Source: Xylophilus sp. GW821-FHT01B05 (GTDB lineage: Bacteria > Pseudomonadota > Gammaproteobacteria > Burkholderiales > Burkholderiaceae_C). Taken from it: a stretch of DNA of 64,000 bases. Shown here piece after piece: positions 51,361 through 63,227 of the stretch (position 1 is the stretch's first letter; every line of letters starts with the position of its first letter). The notes under the pieces are model-generated. The model ran no database searches, had not been told where the DNA came from, and worked only from the letters and a program-made list of their open reading frames with translations. A program made the position numbers and the translations under genes. The DNA is taken from positions 3,162,001-3,226,000 of the forward strand of contig CP152408.1 of NCBI GenBank assembly GCA_038961845.1, written 5' to 3'.

Positions 51361-51425
51361 AAAGCTATAAAACCAATAGCTAGAAGCCTAGACCACGCCT
51401 GCGCAAGCGGGCGTTTTTACTTGGA
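51359..51425 (+). repeat. AT-rich interspersed repeat, copy R8
   Basis: AAAAGCTATAAAACCAATAGC, AGAAGCCTAG, then a stem CGCCTGC/GCGGGCG followed by TTTTTAC. It starts at the fixJ stop and ends 13 bp before folD. The second hairpin and T-run form a usable intrinsic terminator for the two-component operon. Confidence 0.75.
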
Positions 51426-51437
51426 AAATCAGAATCG

Positions 51438-52292
51438 ATGACAGCCCAACTGATTGACGGCAACGCCCTCTCCCGCCAACTCCGCGCCGACGTGACTGCC
51501 CGTGCGGCAGCGCTAAAAGCACGCGGCACCACACCCGGCCTGGCCGTGGTGCTGGTGGGCGACAACCCGGCCAGCCAGGTGTACGTGCGCAACAAGGTCA
51601 AGGCCTGCGAAGACAGCGGCCTGCACTCGGTACTGGAGAAGTACGAGGCCACCATGTCCGAGGCCGAACTGCTGGCGCGCGTGGAAGCGCTCAACCAGGA
51701 CCCGGCCATCCACGGCATCCTGGTGCAGCTCCCGCTGCCTGCACACATCGACGCACAGAAGGTGATCGAGGCCATCGCCCCCGAGAAGGACGTGGACGGC
51801 TTTCACGTTGCCAGCGCCGGCGCACTCATGACCGGCATGCCCGGCTTCTGGCCCTGCACGCCGTACGGCTGCATGAAGATGCTCGAATCCATCGGCTATG
51901 AGCTGCGCGGCAAGCACGCCGTGGTGATCGGCCGCAGCAACATCGTCGGCAAGCCGATGGCCCTGATGCTGCTGGCCAAGAATGCCACTGTGACCATCTG
52001 CCACAGCGCCACGCCCGACCTCGGCGCCTTCACGCGGCAGGCCGATGTGGTGGTGGCCGCCGTCGGCAAGCGCAACGTGCTGACCGCAGACATGGTCAAG
52101 CCCGGCGCCGTGGTGATCGATGTCGGCATGAACCGCAATGACGAAGGCAAGCTCTGCGGCGATGTCGACTTCGCGGGCGTCTCGCAGGTGGCTGGCTGGA
52201 TCACGCCGGTGCCCGGCGGCGTCGGCCCCATGACCATCACCATGCTGCTGGTCAACACGCTGGAATCGGCCGAGCGCGCAGCCGCCGCCTGA
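51438..52292 (+). CDS. folD: bifunctional methylenetetrahydrofolate dehydrogenase/cyclohydrolase
   Basis: 284 residues, full FolD length. Active-site segments '[16 protein letters not shown]' (Tyr and Lys), '[31 protein letters not shown]', the NADP motif '[18 protein letters not shown]' and '[18 protein letters not shown]'. Interconverts C1-tetrahydrofolates in the cytoplasm. Followed after 51 bp by the peptidase gene. Confidence 0.97.
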   Translation: MTAQLIDGNALSRQLRADVTARAAALKARGTTPGLAVVLVGDNPASQVYVRNKVKACEDSGLHSVLEKYEATMSEAELLARVEALNQDPAIHGILVQLPLPAHIDAQKVIEAIAPEKDVDGFHVASAGALMTGMPGFWPCTPYGCMKMLESIGYELRGKHAVVIGRSNIVGKPMALMLLAKNATVTICHSATPDLGAFTRQADVVVAAVGKRNVLTADMVKPGAVVIDVGMNRNDEGKLCGDVDFAGVSQVAGWITPVPGGVGPMTITMLLVNTLESAERAAAA

Positions 52293-52343
52293 TTGGCATA
52301 GTTTTCACTTGAACCTGGCGGCCTCGCCACCACACTAAAGCGC

Positions 52344-54392
52344 ATGACCTCCAACACCGCCGCCACCAATCCCCTGCTCGACTTCCATGATCTGCCGCTG
52401 TTCGACCGCATCACGCCGGCCGACGTGGCACCTGCCCTGGACCAGTTGCTTGCCGACGCCGAGCAGGCCTTGGAGGCGGTGACGGCGCCGGACTTCCCCG
52501 CCGAATGGGCCGCCATCGCCCGTGTGCTGGACGTGGCCACCGAGCGCCTGGGCCGGGCCTGGGGCGCCGTCAGCCACCTCAACAGCGTGGCCGACACGCC
52601 TGAGCTGCGTGCCGCCTATAACGCCGCCCTGCCCCGCATCACCGACTTCTGGACGCGCCTGGGCGCAGACGAGCGGCTTTATGCCAAGTACAAGGCCATC
52701 GCGCCCGCCAGCCTGAGCCCCGAGCAGCAGCAGGCGCACCGCAACGCGGTACGCAACTTCGTGCTCTCTGGCGCCGAGTTGCAGGGCGCCGCCAAAGAGC
52801 GCTTTGCCGCCATCCAGGAGCGCCAGGCCGAGCTGAGCCAGAAGTTCAGCGAGAACGCACTCGACGCCACCGACGCCTTTGCCTACTACGCCACGCAAGA
52901 CGAGTTGGCTGGCCTGCCCGCCGACGTGCAGCAAGCGGCCCGCGCCGCCGCTCAGGCCGAGGGCAAGGAGGGCTTCAAGCTCACGCTGAAGATGCCCAGC
53001 TACCTGCCGGTAATGCAGTTCGCCGACAGCGCCGCGCTGCGCCAGCGCCTGTACACCGCTTACGCCACGCGCGCCAGCGACCAGGCGCCGGAAGAATTCC
53101 GCAAGTTCGACAACAGCCCGCTGATCCGCGACATCCTGGCGCTGCGCCAGGAAGAGGCGCAGTTGCTGGGCTACGCCAACTTTGGCGAGGTCTCGGTCGT
53201 GCCCAAGATGGCCAACTCGCCGCAGCAGGTGGTTGACTTCCTGCGTGACCTCGCCGTGCGTGCCCGCCCCTATGCCGAGCAAGACGTGGCCGACCTGCGC
53301 AGCTTCGCGGCAGAGCAGTTGGGCCTGGCTGATCCGCAGCCCTGGGACTGGGCCTACATCGGCGAAAAGCTCAAGGAAGCGCGCTACGCCTTCAGCGAGC
53401 AAGAGGTCAAGGAGTACCTGCCCGCACCCAAGGTGCTGGCCGGTCTGTTCAAGATCGTCGAGACCCTGTTCGACGTGGCGATCCGCCGCGACAGCGCGCC
53501 GGTCTGGCACCCGTCGGTGGAGTTCTACCGCATCGAGCGCGGCGCCACGCTGGTCGGCCAGTTCTACCTCGATCCATCGGCCCGCGCCGGCAAGCGCGGC
53601 GGCGCCTGGATGGACGATGTGCGCGCCCGCTGGCTGCGCCCGGACGACGGCCGCCTGCAGACGCCGGTGGCGCACCTGGTCTGTAACTTCGCCAGCGGCA
53701 ACGATGGCAAGCCGCCGCTGCTCACGCATGACGACGTGACCACGCTGTTCCACGAGTTCGGCCACGGCCTGCACCACATGCTCACCCAAGTGAATGAGCA
53801 CGACGTGTCGGGCATCAGCGGTGTCGAGTGGGATGCGGTCGAGCTGCCCAGCCAGTTCATGGAGAACTTCTGCTGGGAGTGGGACGTGCTGCGCCACATG
53901 ACCTCGCAGGTCGACACCGGCGCACCGCTGCCGCGCGAACTATTCGACAAGATGCTGCGCGCCAAGAATTTCCAGAGCGGCCTGGGCACGCTGCGCCAGG
54001 TGGAGTTCTCGCTGTTCGACATGCTGCTGCACACCCGCCCGGATGCAGCCGTGGACGCCATGGCCCTGCTGGCCGAAGTGCGCGCCGAAGTCGCCGTGCT
54101 GCCGGCCCCGGCCTTCAGCCGCCCGGCCAACACCTTCAGCCACATCTTTGCGGGCGGCTACGCTGCGGGCTATTACAGCTACAAGTGGGCAGAAGTGCTG
54201 TCGGCCGATGCTTACGCCGCCTTCGAGGAAACCGCGCACGCCGACGGCTCGCCCAACCTCGAGACCGGCCGCCGCTACCGCCACGCCATCCTGGAGGCTG
54301 GCGGCAGCCGCCCGGCCATGGAATCGTTCAAGGCCTTCCGGGGCCGCGAGCCGACCATAGACGCACTGCTGCGGCACCAGGGCATGGCCTGA
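52344..54392 (+). CDS. prlC: M3 family oligopeptidase
   Basis: 682 residues, typical oligopeptidase A/PrlC length. Zinc motif HEFGH at 470-474 ('TTLFHEFGHGLHHMLTQ') with the third ligand Glu in 'VELPSQFMENFCWEWDVL'. Cytoplasmic enzyme degrading short peptides, including cleaved signal peptides. Starts 51 bp after folD in the same direction. Confidence 0.94.
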   Translation: MTSNTAATNPLLDFHDLPLFDRITPADVAPALDQLLADAEQALEAVTAPDFPAEWAAIARVLDVATERLGRAWGAVSHLNSVADTPELRAAYNAALPRITDFWTRLGADERLYAKYKAIAPASLSPEQQQAHRNAVRNFVLSGAELQGAAKERFAAIQERQAELSQKFSENALDATDAFAYYATQDELAGLPADVQQAARAAAQAEGKEGFKLTLKMPSYLPVMQFADSAALRQRLYTAYATRASDQAPEEFRKFDNSPLIRDILALRQEEAQLLGYANFGEVSVVPKMANSPQQVVDFLRDLAVRARPYAEQDVADLRSFAAEQLGLADPQPWDWAYIGEKLKEARYAFSEQEVKEYLPAPKVLAGLFKIVETLFDVAIRRDSAPVWHPSVEFYRIERGATLVGQFYLDPSARAGKRGGAWMDDVRARWLRPDDGRLQTPVAHLVCNFASGNDGKPPLLTHDDVTTLFHEFGHGLHHMLTQVNEHDVSGISGVEWDAVELPSQFMENFCWEWDVLRHMTSQVDTGAPLPRELFDKMLRAKNFQSGLGTLRQVEFSLFDMLLHTRPDAAVDAMALLAEVRAEVAVLPAPAFSRPANTFSHIFAGGYAAGYYSYKWAEVLSADAYAAFEETAHADGSPNLETGRRYRHAILEAGGSRPAMESFKAFRGREPTIDALLRHQGMA

Positions 54393-54411
54393 ACCAACCG
54401 GAGCGGCCCAG

Positions 54412-55038
54412 ATGAAGACCTTCGCCCCCCGCCTTGCCCTGCTGCTGCTCTGCGCGCTGGGCGCCAGCGCACAGGCCCAGCAGGTGTTCCGCATCGTCGG
54501 CCCGGACGGGAAGGTCAGCTTCTCGGACCGGCCCGAGGCGCCCGCGCAGGCGCGCGTGGCACCGGTCAACACCCGCAATTCCGGCGCGCCCAATACGGCC
54601 AACCTGCCCTATGAATTGAAGCAGGCCGCCGACCGCTACCCCGCCACGCTCTATAGCGCCGACAACTGCGAGCCCTGCAACAGTGCGCGGGCGCTGCTAA
54701 AGGCGCGCGGCGTGCCTTTCACGGAAAAGACCATCACCACGTCCGAGGACAGCGACGCGCTGCAGCGCCTCAGCGGCGACACCTCGCTGCCCTTTGCCAC
54801 CGTGGGGGCGCAGCAGCTCAAGGGTTTCTCCAGCACGGAATGGACCCAGTACCTGGATGCCGCCGGCTATCCGCAGCAGTCGCAGTTGCCGGCCAACTAC
54901 CAGGCGCCTGCGCCAAGCCCGCTGGTAGCCAAGCGCAGCGCGCCGCCGCCAGCAGCACCTGCGCCACGCGCCAACATACCGACGCTGCCCGCCGCGCCAG
55001 CATCGGCGCCGGCCAATCCGGCCGGCATTCAGTTCTAA
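54412..55038 (+). CDS. secreted glutaredoxin-like protein with DUF4124
   Basis: 208 residues. Signal peptide ending 'AQAQ' (about 23), then a DUF4124 strand pair ('VFRIVGPDGKVSFSDRPEAP') and a glutaredoxin fold with CXXC at C86-C89 ('DNCEPCNSARALLKARGVPF'). 'DTSLPFATVGAQQLKGFSSTEW' is the cis-Pro-like segment, followed by a Pro/Ala-rich tail. Probably a periplasmic thiol-disulfide protein. 19 bp after prlC. Confidence 0.88.
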   Translation: MKTFAPRLALLLLCALGASAQAQQVFRIVGPDGKVSFSDRPEAPAQARVAPVNTRNSGAPNTANLPYELKQAADRYPATLYSADNCEPCNSARALLKARGVPFTEKTITTSEDSDALQRLSGDTSLPFATVGAQQLKGFSSTEWTQYLDAAGYPQQSQLPANYQAPAPSPLVAKRSAPPPAAPAPRANIPTLPAAPASAPANPAGIQF

Positions 55039-55045
55039 TTTCTGG

Positions 55046-55735
55046 TTATGCGTAGCGGATGGTTTCCACACCATCCGCTGTGCCCAGCAGGCAGATCTGC
55101 GCCTTCTGGTACGCGAACACGCCCACCGTCACCACGCCGGGCCACTGGCTCACCAGGGTTTCGAAGGCCAGTGGGTCGCTGATCTTCAGGCCCTGCACGT
55201 CGAGGATGTGCTGGCCGTTGTCGGTGACCAGCGGCGCGCCGTCCTTCTGCCGGATGGCGGCGCGGCCGCCCATGGCGGCGAACTGGCGCGCGATGCGCTG
55301 CGCGGCCATCGGGATCACCTCTACCGGCAGCGGGAAGGCGCCCAGGGTCTGCACGCGCTTGGAGGCATCTGCGATGCAGACGAAGCTGGTGGCCAGTGCG
55401 GCAATGATCTTCTCGCGCGTGAGCGCGGCGCCGCCGCCCTTGACCATGTGGCCCTGGCCGTCGATCTCGTCGGCGCCGTCGATGTACACGGCCAGCGATT
55501 CGACCGCGTTGGCGTCCAGCACCGGGATGCCCAGCGCCTGCAGCCGTTCGGTACTGGCGACCGAGCTGGAGACGGCACCAGGGATGCGGTCGCGTATGGT
55601 GGCCAGGGCGTCGATGAACTTGTTCACGGTAGAGCCGGTGCCAACGCCGACCACCTGGCCGGGTACCACGTAGTCCAGTGCGGCGCGGCCGACCAGGGTT
55701 TTGAGTTCGTCTTGGGAGAGTGAGGTGTTGGGCAT
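55046..55735 (-). CDS. rpiA: ribose-5-phosphate isomerase A
   Basis: 229 residues. '[17 protein letters not shown]' (phosphate loop), '[27 protein letters not shown]' (catalytic Asp and Glu) and '[10 protein letters not shown]' identify RpiA, which interconverts ribose and ribulose 5-phosphates. Divergent from pyrD with a 35-bp gap. A longer in-frame start at 55771 would overlap pyrD and was rejected. Confidence 0.96.
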   Translation of the reverse strand: MPNTSLSQDELKTLVGRAALDYVVPGQVVGVGTGSTVNKFIDALATIRDRIPGAVSSSVASTERLQALGIPVLDANAVESLAVYIDGADEIDGQGHMVKGGGAALTREKIIAALATSFVCIADASKRVQTLGAFPLPVEVIPMAAQRIARQFAAMGGRAAIRQKDGAPLVTDNGQHILDVQGLKISDPLAFETLVSQWPGVVTVGVFAYQKAQICLLGTADGVETIRYA

Positions 55736-55770
55736 GGGAGAGAATCCGCAGTCGAATCCGGAATTATCCA

Positions 55771-56820
55771 ATGCTGCTGCCCTACCCCCTGGCCCGCCCC
55801 CTGCTCTTTTGCATGGACGCCGAGCGCGCCCACGACTTCACCATGGACTGGCTGGCCCGCGGCCAGAACACGCCGCTGCAGGCGCTCTGGCAGCAAACGC
55901 CGGTACATGACCCGGTGCAACTGGCCGGACTGAACTTTCCCAACCGTGTGGGCCTGGCCGCAGGCCTGGACAAGAACGCCCGCTGCATCGACGCGCTGGG
56001 CGCCATGGGCTTTGGTTTTGTCGAGGTCGGCACGGTCACGCCGCGCGGCCAGCCCGGCAACCCGCAGCCGCGCATGTTCCGCCTGCCGCAGGCCGAGGCG
56101 CTGATCAACCGGCTGGGCTTCAATAACCTCGGGCTCGATGCCTTCCTGGCCAATGTGCAGCGCTCGCGCCTGCGCCGGCGCGCCGGGCGTTCGATGCTGC
56201 TGGGCCTGAACATCGGCAAGAACGCCGACACGCCGATCGAACGCGCCGCCGACGACTACCTGGCCTGCCTGGAAGGCGTCTACCCGCATGCCGACTACGT
56301 CACCATCAACATCAGCTCGCCCAACACGCGCAACCTGCGCAGCTTGCAGTCCGACGACGCACTCGACGGCCTGCTGGGCGCATTGACCGAGCGCCGCAGC
56401 GTGCTGGCCGAGCGCCTTGGCCGCCGCGTGCCGCTGTTCCTGAAGATCGCGCCGGACCTGGACGAGGCCCAGGTCGACGCCATCGCCGCCACGCTGCGCC
56501 GCCACGCGATGGACGGTGTCATCGCCACCAATACCACCATCGCGCGCGAGGCCGTGGCCGGCCTGCCGCATGCGATGGAGGCCGGCGGCCTGTCGGGCGC
56601 GCCGGTGCGCGAGGCCAGCAACCGCGTGATCGCGCAACTGCGCGCGCGGCTGGGCCAGGATTTCCCGATCATCGGCGTGGGCGGCATCCTGTCGGCGGCC
56701 GACGCGCTGGCCAAGATCCAGGCCGGCGCCGACGTGGTGCAGCTCTACACCGGCCTGATCTACCGCGGCCCGGGCCTGGTGACCGAGGCAGCACAGGCGC
56801 TGCGCGACGCCCGGCGCTGA
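55771..56820 (+). CDS. pyrD: dihydroorotate dehydrogenase (quinone, class 2)
   Basis: 349 residues. The N-terminal membrane-association helices '[23 protein letters not shown]' mark class 2, which uses ubiquinone. FMN/substrate motifs: '[19 protein letters not shown]', '[24 protein letters not shown]', '[15 protein letters not shown]', '[32 protein letters not shown]'. Fourth step of pyrimidine synthesis. Followed directly by repeat R9. Confidence 0.97.
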   Translation: MLLPYPLARPLLFCMDAERAHDFTMDWLARGQNTPLQALWQQTPVHDPVQLAGLNFPNRVGLAAGLDKNARCIDALGAMGFGFVEVGTVTPRGQPGNPQPRMFRLPQAEALINRLGFNNLGLDAFLANVQRSRLRRRAGRSMLLGLNIGKNADTPIERAADDYLACLEGVYPHADYVTINISSPNTRNLRSLQSDDALDGLLGALTERRSVLAERLGRRVPLFLKIAPDLDEAQVDAIAATLRRHAMDGVIATNTTIAREAVAGLPHAMEAGGLSGAPVREASNRVIAQLRARLGQDFPIIGVGGILSAADALAKIQAGADVVQLYTGLIYRGPGLVTEAAQALRDARR

Positions 56821-56830
56821 GCCCGCACTC

Positions 56831-56894
56831 CTATTTTTATAGCTAAAAGCCCAGGCGGGTCCTGGGCTAGAGGCCTATTTGGCTTAAATTTTTT
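56831..56894 (+). repeat. AT-rich interspersed repeat, copy R9
   Basis: TATTTTTATAGCTAAAAGCC, CCAGG..CCTGG, GCTAGAGGCCTATTTGGC, then AAATTTTTTT. It separates convergent pyrD and the GGDEF-EAL gene. The hairpin plus T-run could terminate pyrD transcripts. Confidence 0.8.
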
Positions 56895-56900
56895 TGCCGG

Positions 56901-59900
56901 CTACCGGTTGGGCTGCGCAAGCGCGTTCGGCACCAGTTGGGCCAGCATCACCTGCATCGGCGCGGGCCGGCCGAACAGGTAGCCCTGGAAGGCGCGGCAG
57001 CCGTTGCGGTTGAGGAAATCAAGCTGGCCTTGTGTCTCCACACCTTCGGCCACCACCGCCAGGTCCAGGCTTTCCGCCAGCGCAAGAATGGTGCGCACGA
57101 TGGCCGCGTCGTTGGGGTCGGTCAGCACGTCGCGCACAAAGGACTGGTCGATCTTCAGCGTATCGAGCGGCAGGCGCTTCAAGTAGCTGAGCGACGAATA
57201 GCCGGTGCCAAAGTCATCAAGCGAGAAGCCCACGCCATGGGCCTTGAGCGCCGCCATCTTGGCAATGATGTCTTCCACGTCGTTGAGCAGCAGGGTTTCG
57301 GTGAGCTCGATCTTCAGGCGGTCCCCGCGCGCGCCGGTTTCCTTCAGTACGTCGAGCACGCGCTGGACGAAATCCAGCTGCCGGAACTGGCGCGCGCTCA
57401 CGTTGACGGCAATCGCCAGCCCGTCGGTCTCGGGCTGCGCCTGCCATTGCACCAATTGCTCGCAGGCCGTCGTCAGCACCCAGTGGCCCAGTTGCAGGAT
57501 CAGCCCGGTCTGCTCTGCCAGGGGAATGAACTCGCCCGGCGACACCATGCCGCGCCGTGGATGGCGCCAGCGCACCAGCGCCTCGACGCCCGTCAGGCGG
57601 CCCTCGTGGTCTACCACCGGCTGGTAATAGAGCAGTAGCTCGCGGTTGTTGATCGCGTGGCGCAGATCGGCCTCCAGCACCGAGCGGGCAGACACCGCCT
57701 CTTGCATGTTCGGGTGGAAGAAGCACATGGTGTTGCGGCCGGCGGCCTTGGCCTCGTACATGGCCAGGTCGGCGCGCTTGAGCAGGTCGTCCACGCTCTC
57801 CACCGAGCCGTCGAACAGCGCAACGCCCAGGCTAGGCGTGCTGTGGTGCTGGTAGCCCTCCAGCTGGTACGGGTTGTTCAGCAGCGCCAGGATGCGTTCA
57901 CCCACCAGGCGTGCCTGGCCCGTGGCCCCGGCCTCGTCCTGGGCCAGGCCCTCGAGCATCACCACGAACTCATCGCCGCCCAGGCGCGCCACGGTGTCGC
58001 CGCCCTTGACGCAGGTCACCAGGCGGTTGGCCACGCGCTCCAGCAGGGAGTCGCCGACATCGTGGCCCATGGTGTCGTTGAGGTCCTTGAAGTTGTCCAG
58101 GTCAATGAACAGCAAGGCGCCGCGCTGCTGCTGCACACGGCACTGCGCCAGCGCCAGGATCAGGCGGTCCAGCAGCAGGCGGCGGTTGGGCAGGCCGGTG
58201 AGTGCGTCGTAGAAAGCGAGCCGCTCGATCTCGTCCTCTACCCGCTTGCGCTCGGTGATGCTGCGGCCGATGCCGCGGTAGCCGCGAAATACCCCCTGCG
58301 TATCGAAAATCGGCGTGCCGCTGATCGACACCCAGTACACCGAGCCGCTGCCATCGAGCCGCTGCAGTTCAAGATCATGAAAGGTCTGGTGCGCATCCAG
58401 CACCGCCCGGTGCCGCTGCCAGTCCGCCTCGGTCATGTTGAGCGCGCCCAGGTCCCAGCGCGTGAGGCCGATGTTGTCTTCCTGGGGCAGGCCGATCTCG
58501 GTGCCGGAATAGCCCTCGAAGCGCACGAAGCGGTGCTGCTCGTCCAGCTCCCAGTACCAGTCGGAAGACAGCTCGGTCAGGCTGCGAAAGCGCGCCTCGC
58601 TCTGGCGCAGCGCCTCGTCCGCGTGCTTGCGCTGGGTGACGTCCATGTGCGCACCGACGATGCGCAGCGGCGCCCCGTTCCGGTCGCGCCGCATGACTTT
58701 GGCGCGGTCCAGCACCCAGATCCAGCGGCCCGACTTGTGCCGCATGCGGTACTCGATCTCGTGGAGCGAGGCACCGCCCTGGTGGTGCCCCGCCAGGCCG
58801 GCGCGCAGGCTGGGCAGATCGTCGGGATGCACCAGGGCATGCCAAGCCTCGTCGTTCTCGGAGTATTCGCCGGGCGCCAGGCCCAGCAAGGCGTGCCAGC
58901 GGTCGCTGAAGTCGATGCGCTGCGCCGAGACGTTCCAGTCCCACAGGCCGACATCGGCGCCGGTCAGCATGAAGTCGAGCCGCTCCACATAGGCCAGCCG
59001 CTCTGCCTCGCGCTGGTACGCCAGCTCATGCAGCACCCGCTGCCGGCGCTGGACGAGCAGGAGCAGCATGGCGCCGCCCACCAACAGCGTCAGGTAGAGG
59101 GCAACATACATGCCCACACGTTGGCGCCAGATGCGGAAAACCTCGCCGCCATCACGGCTGACGGACACCACCAACGGCCGATCCAGCGCGGCTGCGGCCG
59201 GGCCCAGCACCGTCCGTGATGTGGCCAGGCGCTCCGGCGGCGGCCCATCGACACGGTGGGCGCTGCCGCTGGTGCCGCTGTCGACAAAGCCCTGCGCCTG
59301 CGCACCCGTGCCGTAGCCCACCGTGGCCAGCATGTCCGGCGCGTAGGCGGTCGAACGCAGCAGCGCCGACACATAGTCCGGATCGATGGCAGCCGAAACA
59401 ATGCCCGCGAAGCCGCCGGCGGTGTCTTGCATCCTGTGCGTGAGGGCCAGTGATCCCTGCGGCGCATCGGGCTCGGCGGCCGAGGCATGCAGCACGCGTG
59501 CGCTGCCGCCGTTGCGCGCAGCCAGGAAGAAAGGCGACTCCGCCACCAGTTGGCCCAAGGCCTCTGGGCGATTGCTTGCGTGCACCTTGCCGTGGCTGTC
59601 TGCCGCGAGGATGCTGCGCACGCTGGGCACGATGTCCACCATCGCCTGCAGGCGCCGCGTCAACAAAACCGCAGCAGCGCCCTCTTCCGCTCCGCGCACC
59701 TGCGCCCATTCATCGCGCACGGCGAGCAGCACGGCATGGACTGCATCGATCTGCTGGGTCAGCGTCTCATCGATGATGCGGGCCTGCACCTCCAGGCGGT
59801 CCTGCTCCTGCGCGGCCACGCGCAGGCGGTCCAGATAGAGGGTGTGTACAGCCAGCAGCCCCAGGCCGGCAAAGCCGATGGCAAACCAGGCCCAGGCGCG

Positions 59901-59960
59901 CTTGCCGCCGCGCCCTTGGGCCACTGGAACAGTAGGGGAAAAGCTGGCGGAGGGAGCCAT
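56901..59960 (-). CDS. PAS-GGDEF-EAL sensor protein for cyclic di-GMP
   Basis: 1019 residues: N-terminal membrane helix (about 22-42), a periplasmic sensor region (about 45-285), a second helix (about 290-312), and two PAS/PAC domains ('MLTGADVGLWDWNVSAQRIDF'; 'RFRSLTELSSDWYWELDEQHRF'). The GGDEF cyclase has an intact GGDEF motif at 661-665 and the EAL phosphodiesterase has EAL at 793-795 ('LTGVEALVRWRHP'), with 'DDFGTGYSSLSYLK'. Both catalytic signatures are complete, so the protein may switch between making and degrading c-di-GMP. No linked partner. Confidence 0.94.
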   Translation of the reverse strand: MAPSASFSPTVPVAQGRGGKRAWAWFAIGFAGLGLLAVHTLYLDRLRVAAQEQDRLEVQARIIDETLTQQIDAVHAVLLAVRDEWAQVRGAEEGAAAVLLTRRLQAMVDIVPSVRSILAADSHGKVHASNRPEALGQLVAESPFFLAARNGGSARVLHASAAEPDAPQGSLALTHRMQDTAGGFAGIVSAAIDPDYVSALLRSTAYAPDMLATVGYGTGAQAQGFVDSGTSGSAHRVDGPPPERLATSRTVLGPAAAALDRPLVVSVSRDGGEVFRIWRQRVGMYVALYLTLLVGGAMLLLLVQRRQRVLHELAYQREAERLAYVERLDFMLTGADVGLWDWNVSAQRIDFSDRWHALLGLAPGEYSENDEAWHALVHPDDLPSLRAGLAGHHQGGASLHEIEYRMRHKSGRWIWVLDRAKVMRRDRNGAPLRIVGAHMDVTQRKHADEALRQSEARFRSLTELSSDWYWELDEQHRFVRFEGYSGTEIGLPQEDNIGLTRWDLGALNMTEADWQRHRAVLDAHQTFHDLELQRLDGSGSVYWVSISGTPIFDTQGVFRGYRGIGRSITERKRVEDEIERLAFYDALTGLPNRRLLLDRLILALAQCRVQQQRGALLFIDLDNFKDLNDTMGHDVGDSLLERVANRLVTCVKGGDTVARLGGDEFVVMLEGLAQDEAGATGQARLVGERILALLNNPYQLEGYQHHSTPSLGVALFDGSVESVDDLLKRADLAMYEAKAAGRNTMCFFHPNMQEAVSARSVLEADLRHAINNRELLLYYQPVVDHEGRLTGVEALVRWRHPRRGMVSPGEFIPLAEQTGLILQLGHWVLTTACEQLVQWQAQPETDGLAIAVNVSARQFRQLDFVQRVLDVLKETGARGDRLKIELTETLLLNDVEDIIAKMAALKAHGVGFSLDDFGTGYSSLSYLKRLPLDTLKIDQSFVRDVLTDPNDAAIVRTILALAESLDLAVVAEGVETQGQLDFLNRNGCRAFQGYLFGRPAPMQVMLAQLVPNALAQPNR

Positions 59961-60071
59961 GGCAAGCGCGTTAGCGCAGCGCAGCTCTCAGGAAGAAAAA
60001 CCTGCGATCGACACACCCGGGGTTCAACGTATTCATTGCGTTCCCTTGCGGCATCCTGCGGCCCTAACAAA

Positions 60072-60099
60072 AAAGGCCCGGGACGATTGCCGGGCCTTT
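60072..60099 (-). terminator. intrinsic terminator of tRNA-Val
   Basis: AAAGGCCCGG/CCGGGCCTTT (60072-60081 / 60090-60099) with U-run on the minus strand (A-rich 60067-60074), located just after the tRNA gene. Confidence 0.85.
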
Positions 60100-60105
60100 C
60101 GAAAT

Positions 60106-60180
60106 TGGTGGGTGATGCAGGGTTTGAACCTGCGACCCCTGCCGTGTGAAGGCAGTGCTCTACCGCTGAGCTAATCACCC
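60106..60180 (-). tRNA. tRNA-Val (anticodon CAC)
   Basis: On the minus strand the cloverleaf is complete: acceptor GGGTGAT pairs with ATCACCC, D-arm AGCTCAGCGGTAGAGC, anticodon arm CTGCC-TTCACAC-GGCAG with CAC in positions 34-36, T-arm GCAGG-TTCAAAC-CCTGC, and an encoded CCA end. CAC reads the valine codon GTG. The 3' terminator follows immediately. Confidence 0.93.
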
Positions 60181-60209
60181 GTTGACGTTGTGTTTACGTC
60201 AGCCACTGA

Positions 60210-60926
60210 TTATGACACAGATTCGACGGAATCCTTCCAGATTGTCTTTCCGCCACTCGCTTTTTCGAGCTGCTTCAGGATCGCCGCATGCGCGGTGTGC
60301 TCCTGCTCGTTGGCGGCAATCACGGGCAGCGTGAACTGGCTCAGGTCCACGCGCACCACCTCGGTCGCGCCTTCCTCTGGCGTGGCGACGTCGATCTGCA
60401 GCGCGTTCTGGCCGCGCGTGAGGCCGATGTAGACATCGGCCAGCAGCTCGGCGTCCAGCAGTGCGCCGTGCAGCGTGCGGCTGGAGTTGTCCACGCCCAG
60501 GCGATCGCACAGCGCATCGAGCGAGTTGCGCTTGCCCGGGAACATTTCCTTGGCCATCACCAATGTGTCGGTGACGCTGCCGACGATGGTGCGGAATGGC
60601 GCGCGCCCGGACAACTCCAGCTCCTTGTTCAGGAAGCCGACGTCAAAGGCCGCGTTGTGGATGATGACCTCGGCGCCGGCCAGGTAGTCCATCAGCTCGT
60701 CGGCCACCGCCGGGAACTTGGGCTTGTCGCGCAGGAACTCGTTGCTGATGCCGTGCACCTTCAACGCGTCTTCATGGCTGTCGCGCTCGGGGTTCAGGTA
60801 GTAGTGGCGGTTGTTGCCGGTCAGCTTGCGCGCCACCAGCTCGACGCAGCCGATTTCGATGATGCGGTCGCCACCTTCTGCCGAGAGGCCGGTGGTTTCC
60901 GTATCGAGGACGATCTGGCGTGTCAT
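60210..60926 (-). CDS. dnaQ: DNA polymerase III subunit epsilon (proofreading exonuclease)
   Basis: 238 residues. DEDDh exonuclease: Exo I 'IVLDTETTGLSAEGGDRIIEIG', Exo II 'EVIIHNAAFDVGFLNKEL', Exo III-epsilon 'HGALLDAELLADVYIGLTRGQ' with the catalytic His and Asp. The C-terminus binds the alpha subunit. Starts 13 bp after the fdx stop in the same direction, so it is probably read through from the isc genes. Confidence 0.96.
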   Translation of the reverse strand: MTRQIVLDTETTGLSAEGGDRIIEIGCVELVARKLTGNNRHYYLNPERDSHEDALKVHGISNEFLRDKPKFPAVADELMDYLAGAEVIIHNAAFDVGFLNKELELSGRAPFRTIVGSVTDTLVMAKEMFPGKRNSLDALCDRLGVDNSSRTLHGALLDAELLADVYIGLTRGQNALQIDVATPEEGATEVVRVDLSQFTLPVIAANEQEHTAHAAILKQLEKASGGKTIWKDSVESVS

Positions 60927-60939
60927 GCGAGCCCCTTCA

Positions 60940-61278
60940 TCAATGGTTTTCCTTGGCGTGGTTGATCGAGTATTTGGGGATCTCGATCGTCACGTCTTCC
61001 TGCGCCAGGATGGCCTGGCAGGACAGGCGCGATTGCGGCTCCAGGCCCCAGGCACGGTCCAGCAGGTCTTCCTCGGCCTCGTCCAGCTCACCCAGGGAAT
61101 TGAAGCCCTGGCGCACCACCACGTGGCAGGTGGTGCAGGCGCAGCTCATGTCGCAGGCATGCTCGATGTTGATCTTGTGGTCCAGCAGCGCTTCGCACAC
61201 AGAGGTGCCGGTGGGCACGGTGATTTCGGCGCCCTGCGGGCAGTATTCGGGATGGGGGAGGATCTTGATGACCGGCAT
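60940..61278 (-). CDS. fdx: ISC-system [2Fe-2S] ferredoxin
   Basis: 112 residues, adrenodoxin-type ferredoxin. Cluster cysteines in 'CDMSCACTTCHVVV' plus a final Cys in 'RLSCQAIL'. 'VIKILPHPEYCPQGAEITVPTGTSVCEALL' is typical of Isc Fdx. Supplies electrons for Fe-S cluster assembly. Follows hscA as in the canonical isc order. Confidence 0.96.
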   Translation of the reverse strand: MPVIKILPHPEYCPQGAEITVPTGTSVCEALLDHKINIEHACDMSCACTTCHVVVRQGFNSLGELDEAEEDLLDRAWGLEPQSRLSCQAILAQEDVTIEIPKYSINHAKENH

Positions 61279-61316
61279 GGCGTGATCGTGGTGAGGTCTT
61301 CTGGAATGGGGCGGTG

Positions 61317-63182
<1,866 letters not shown>

Positions 63183-63227
63183 GTGCAAATGTGTTGTGGG
63201 GGCCGGTCTCGTGCCGGCCGCAGCCGT

